From Halobacillus litoralis (GTDB lineage: Bacteria; Bacillota; Bacilli; Bacillales; Halobacillaceae), in contig NZ_JAIVKN010000004.1 of NCBI RefSeq assembly GCF_020524025.1, positions 62,001 to 126,000 of the forward strand: a DNA stretch of 64,000 nt, written 5' to 3'. The translations under genes were made by a program, and so were the position numbers. Within the stretch, counting starts at the first letter, position 1, and each line of letters starts with the position of its first letter. Positions 60,904 to 64,000 of this stretch are shown here, in pieces. The notes under the pieces were generated by a model. The model had not been told where the DNA came from, made no database searches, and saw nothing but the letters and a program-made list of their open reading frames with translations.

Positions 60904-62020
60904 CGTTATTCGTCCCGGTCAGACCATAGGAATTCTTGGAGGGGGTCAGCTCGGTCGGATGATGGCTGTCGCTGCCCGCCATATGGGATACAAAATAGCG
61001 GTTATGGATCCTGTTGAAGCCTGCCCGTGCGCACCGGTTGCGGATGAGCATATCATTGCTGCTTATGACGATGTCGAGGCAGCTGAGCGACTCAGTCAGA
61101 TCAGCGATGTCATTACTTATGAATTTGAAAATGTGGATCTTAAGGTAGCGAGGCTTTTTGAAGAAGCTGGCAGACTGCCGCAGGGAGCTTACGCATTAGA
61201 AATTACGCAAAACCGAGAAAAAGAAAAAGCCATTGCAGTGGAAGCAGGTCTTTCTGTTCCTGATTATCGTATTGTTACCACTTTCAACCAATGTGAAAAG
61301 GCCCTGGAGGAAATCCCGTTTCCTGTCGTTATGAAAACGATCAGCGGGGGCTATGACGGAAAAGGTCAGTTGAAAATAGAAGGAGAAGATCAGCTGGATG
61401 AAGTGCGTTCGTTTATGAAAGAGGGCGGGACGTACATCGTAGAAGAATGGATCTATTTTAATCAAGAGATCTCACAAGTGTTTACCCGATCCCAGGATGG
61501 ACGCATCACTTCGTTTCCATTAGCAGAAAATATCCATAAGAACCACATTCTTCATGAAACACGTGTGCCGGCAGAAGTTCCGGGAGGTGTGGTTCATAAA
61601 GCCAGAGAGGCCGTAGAGGCTTTAGCGGAGAAGATCGGTGTCGTCGGAACGTTCGCGGTGGAGATGTTTGTCAGGGGTGAAGACATTTATATCAATGAAA
61701 TGGCTCCCCGTCCCCATAATTCCGGCCATTACACCATTGAAGCGTGCAGTGTCTCACAGTTTGAACAGCATATCCGTGCGATTTGCGGCCTTCCGCTGCT
61801 TCCTGTGTATACCTTTGGGGCAGCTGTGATGGTCAATGTACTAGGAAAACACAAAGGAATCCTGATTGATCGAATTGAAAAATATGAGGGCTGTCACATC
61901 CACGATTACGGCAAGCATGAATCCCGGACCAATCGGAAAATGGGACACCTCACCTTTATTGGAAATAATTTAGAAGAAATAGATGAACGGATCCAGCAAA
62001 ATCAGATTCATCTATGGTAG
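60893..62020 (+). CDS. purK: N5-carboxyaminoimidazole ribonucleotide synthase
   Basis: A 375-residue ATP-grasp enzyme that makes N5-CAIR from AIR, ATP and bicarbonate. The N-terminal [15 protein letters not shown] nucleotide-type loop, YEFENVDL, the ATP-grasp stretch [14 protein letters not shown], and [18 protein letters not shown] are canonical. ATG 60893 is inside purE, and AGGAGAG lies upstream. Confidence 0.97.
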   Translation: MKPDVIRPGQTIGILGGGQLGRMMAVAARHMGYKIAVMDPVEACPCAPVADEHIIAAYDDVEAAERLSQISDVITYEFENVDLKVARLFEEAGRLPQGAYALEITQNREKEKAIAVEAGLSVPDYRIVTTFNQCEKALEEIPFPVVMKTISGGYDGKGQLKIEGEDQLDEVRSFMKEGGTYIVEEWIYFNQEISQVFTRSQDGRITSFPLAENIHKNHILHETRVPAEVPGGVVHKAREAVEALAEKIGVVGTFAVEMFVRGEDIYINEMAPRPHNSGHYTIEACSVSQFEQHIRAICGLPLLPVYTFGAAVMVNVLGKHKGILIDRIEKYEGCHIHDYGKHESRTNRKMGHLTFIGNNLEEIDERIQQNQIHLW

Positions 62021-62030
62021 GAGGAAGACG

Positions 62031-63326
62031 ATGATTGAACGTTATACCCGTCCTGAAATGGGCGCCATTTGGACAGAAGAAAACCGTTATCAGGCATGGC
62101 TGGAGGTTGAACTTCTAGCTTGTGAAGCTTGGAGCGAACTTGGAGTCATCCCGAAAGAAGATGTAGAGCAGTTGAGAGGAAAAGCGACGTTCTCCATTGA
62201 CCGTATCCATCAAATTGAGGCAGAAACACGTCATGATGTGGTGGCCTTTACCCGTGCGGTATCGGAAACCGTCGGAGAAGAGCGGAAGTGGGTTCACTAT
62301 GGTTTGACGTCCACAGATGTTGTAGACACCGCCCTTTCTTATCAATTAAAGCAGGCGAATGAAATCATCCGGAAAGACCTGGTGAATTTCATTGGTATCC
62401 TCGGAGAGAAAGCGCGTGAACATAAGCATACGGTCATGATGGGGCGTACCCATGGCGTACACGCGGAACCGACAACATTTGGCTTAAAACTGGCATTGTA
62501 TTATGAAGAAATGAAGCGGAATCTGGAACGTTTAGATCTTGCGATTGAACACATTCAAGTCGGCAAGCTGTCAGGAGCGGTAGGCACCTATGCCAATATC
62601 GATCCATTTGTGGAAGAATACGTTTGTGACAAACTCGGTCTTTCCGCTGCTCCTGTCTCAACTCAGACTCTGCAGCGTGACCGCCACGCTCATTACGTAT
62701 CGACGCTTGCATTAATCGCTACGTCCATTGAGAAGATTGCTGTTGAAATACGCGGACTTCAAAAAACGGAAACACGTGAAGTTGAGGAGTTTTTCGCGAA
62801 AGGACAAAAAGGTTCTTCTGCCATGCCGCATAAACGCAATCCGATCGGCTCAGAGAACATGACGGGAATGGCTCGTGTGCTGCGAGGTGAAATGGTGACC
62901 GCTTTTGAAAATGTGCCCCTGTGGCATGAGCGCGATATTTCTCATTCATCAGCAGAACGCATTATTCTACCGGACGCTACAATTGCTTTGAACTATATGT
63001 TGAACCGTTTCGGCAGCCTTGTGAAAAACTTGACGGTATTTCCTGAGCGCATGCAGGAAAATATGGAAAAAACATACGGATTGATTTTCTCTCAACGTGT
63101 GCTGCTGACACTAATTGATGAAGGGATGGTTCGTGAGGAAGCTTACGATCTTGTTCAACCGAAAGCGATGGAAGCTTGGGAACGTGGTGTTCCATTCCGG
63201 GACCTTATTGAAGCGGATGATCAAATCACATCAACCCTTTCTGAAGAGCAGCTCGATGCATGCTTTGATTACAAGCATCACCTGAAGCAGGTCGACCGTA
63301 TCTTCGATCGTATCGGACTATCCTGA
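62031..63326 (+). CDS. purB: Adenylosuccinate lyase
   Basis: A 431-residue enzyme acting twice in purine synthesis (SAICAR to AICAR, adenylosuccinate to AMP). [43 protein letters not shown] (His general acid region) and the superfamily signature [16 protein letters not shown] are present. I chose ATG 62031, after TAGGAGGA; the longer frame would overlap purK. The gap to purC is 114 bases and contains a stem-loop. Confidence 0.98.
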   Translation: MIERYTRPEMGAIWTEENRYQAWLEVELLACEAWSELGVIPKEDVEQLRGKATFSIDRIHQIEAETRHDVVAFTRAVSETVGEERKWVHYGLTSTDVVDTALSYQLKQANEIIRKDLVNFIGILGEKAREHKHTVMMGRTHGVHAEPTTFGLKLALYYEEMKRNLERLDLAIEHIQVGKLSGAVGTYANIDPFVEEYVCDKLGLSAAPVSTQTLQRDRHAHYVSTLALIATSIEKIAVEIRGLQKTETREVEEFFAKGQKGSSAMPHKRNPIGSENMTGMARVLRGEMVTAFENVPLWHERDISHSSAERIILPDATIALNYMLNRFGSLVKNLTVFPERMQENMEKTYGLIFSQRVLLTLIDEGMVREEAYDLVQPKAMEAWERGVPFRDLIEADDQITSTLSEEQLDACFDYKHHLKQVDRIFDRIGLS

Positions 63327-63375
63327 CTATTGATTCCAGCTTAAAATTGAACGTAACGATAGAGTATAAAAAAGA

Positions 63376-63406
63376 ATGGCCTGTGGCAGTAAAAGCCGCA
63401 GGCCAT
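63376..63406 (+). repeat. Stem-loop between purB and purC
   Basis: Perfectly paired 12-bp stem ATGGCCTGTGGC / GCCGCAGGCCAT (one G-T) with a 7-base loop. The following bases are CTAAAAATCC, so it is not a standard terminator; it may act in mRNA processing or stability. Confidence 0.6.
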
Positions 63407-63440
63407 CTAAAAATCCCATCCTGAGTGAGGTGTTTCTTGT

Positions 63441-64000
63441 ATGAAAGGTTCACTATTATATGAAGGAAAAGCGAAACGGGTTTATCATACGACCGACAAC
63501 TCTGACCGCCTGATTTTAGCCTATAAAGACGATGCCACGGCCTTTAATGGTAAGAAAAAAGATGAGTTTACAGGCAAAGGGCGCCTCAACAATCTGATCA
63601 CCTCGAAAGTCTTTGAATACTTACATCAGCAAAACATCACGACCCACTTTATTGAAGCGTTGAACGACAAGGAGCAGCTGGTCAATCAAACGACCATCAT
63701 CCCTCTTGAGGTTGTCGTTCGAAACAAAGCCGCTGGCAGCATTACCCGCCGGCTGGGCATTCAAGAAAAAACGAGCTTCATCCCGCCTATCATTGAGCTG
63801 TTCTATAAAAAAGATGAATTGGATGACCCCTTGATTAATGATATCCATGCTTATTATCTGACAGACATAACAGAACAGGAACTCACTTTTATTAAACAAC
63901 AGGCCCTTGCCATCAATGAGCATTTAAAAAATCTATTCCGCAGTGCAGGTCTTGAGCTCATCGATTTTAAACTCGAATTCGGCCGTCTGCCTGACGGAAC
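63441..64000 (+). CDS. purC: SAICAR synthetase (partial at right edge)
   Basis: The first 186 codons of phosphoribosylaminoimidazole-succinocarboxamide synthase, which joins CAIR and aspartate with ATP. LLYEGKAKRVYHT, FNGKKKDEFTGKGRLNN, PLEVVVRNKAAGSITRRLG and LIDFKLEFGR are canonical. GAGGTG lies before ATG 63441. The gene continues outside the window. Confidence 0.97.
   Translation, partial: MKGSLLYEGKAKRVYHTTDNSDRLILAYKDDATAFNGKKKDEFTGKGRLNNLITSKVFEYLHQQNITTHFIEALNDKEQLVNQTTIIPLEVVVRNKAAGSITRRLGIQEKTSFIPPIIELFYKKDELDDPLINDIHAYYLTDITEQELTFIKQQALAINEHLKNLFRSAGLELIDFKLEFGRLPDG

Noticed and set aside
1-64000. CRISPR arrays, tRNA or rRNA genes, insertion sequences
   Set aside because: No regularly spaced repeats, cloverleaf-like segments, rRNA sequence or transposase frames were recognised on either strand.

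Overview
The window reads as chromosome of a low-GC Gram-positive, endospore-forming member of the Bacillaceae. The evidence is AGGAGG-type ribosome sites, a B. subtilis-like yeaC-yeaD-yebA-guaA-pbuG-yebE-yebG-purEKBC gene order with three purine riboswitches, CotY/CotZ-type and other spore-surface proteins, class I aldolase, LtaS-type and VanW proteins. A moderately halophilic relative such as Halobacillus, Virgibacillus or Thalassobacillus is plausible, but this is inference from gene content and not tested. I saw no rRNA, tRNA, CRISPR array, insertion sequence or prophage.

Layout. 1-4.4 kb: the edge of a possible Pel-like polysaccharide locus (a truncated four-helix membrane protein divergent from a GH114-type glycosidase), an NAD(P)-binding reductase and a covalent-FAD oxidase. 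4.4-8.8 kb: LtaS-family enzyme, a VOC protein and an FAD hydroxylase. 9.0-14.4 kb: a carbohydrate operon (GH2 glycosidase, GPH symporter, winged-helix sensor-regulator, aldose 1-epimerase). 14.7-29.5 kb: single-gene units, including a divergent second PRPP synthetase, VanW protein, DUF819 transporter, class I aldolase, glycerate kinase, beta-helix protein, TspO-like protein, cytochrome P450, aldehyde dehydrogenase, a degenerate ImmA/IrrE-like protein and a secreted M28 aminopeptidase.

29.9-36.4 kb is the most unusual part. A CotY/CotZ coat protein, three CsxC/SPOCS-type spore-surface paralogues and a fourth protein that joins a long acidic serine-rich region to a SPOCS-like domain surround a two-gene operon for a ParM/AlfA-class actin-like protein and a small adaptor-like protein. 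Several of these genes have sigma-K-like -10 elements. This may be a sporulation-associated actin system; that is a hypothesis.

36.7-50.4 kb: GDPD phosphodiesterase, ZIP transporter, VOC protein, then a full nitrogen cluster: SSS-family probable urea transporter with a small membrane partner, ureABCEFGD and a UreH nickel permease. It is preceded by a TnrA/GlnR-type box at the position expected for TnrA activation. A MecA/PBP3-type transpeptidase and a ring-cleaving dioxygenase with an MhqR-like operator follow.

50.8-64 kb: MoxR-DUF58-transglutaminase module, then guaA, pbuG and the pur operon. Three guanine-class riboswitches precede guaA, pbuG and purE, each with its own promoter and intrinsic terminator; pbuG and purE also carry paired inverted PurR boxes, which guaA lacks. 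An Hsp20 gene and yebE/yebG lie between pbuG and purE. purC runs off the right edge.
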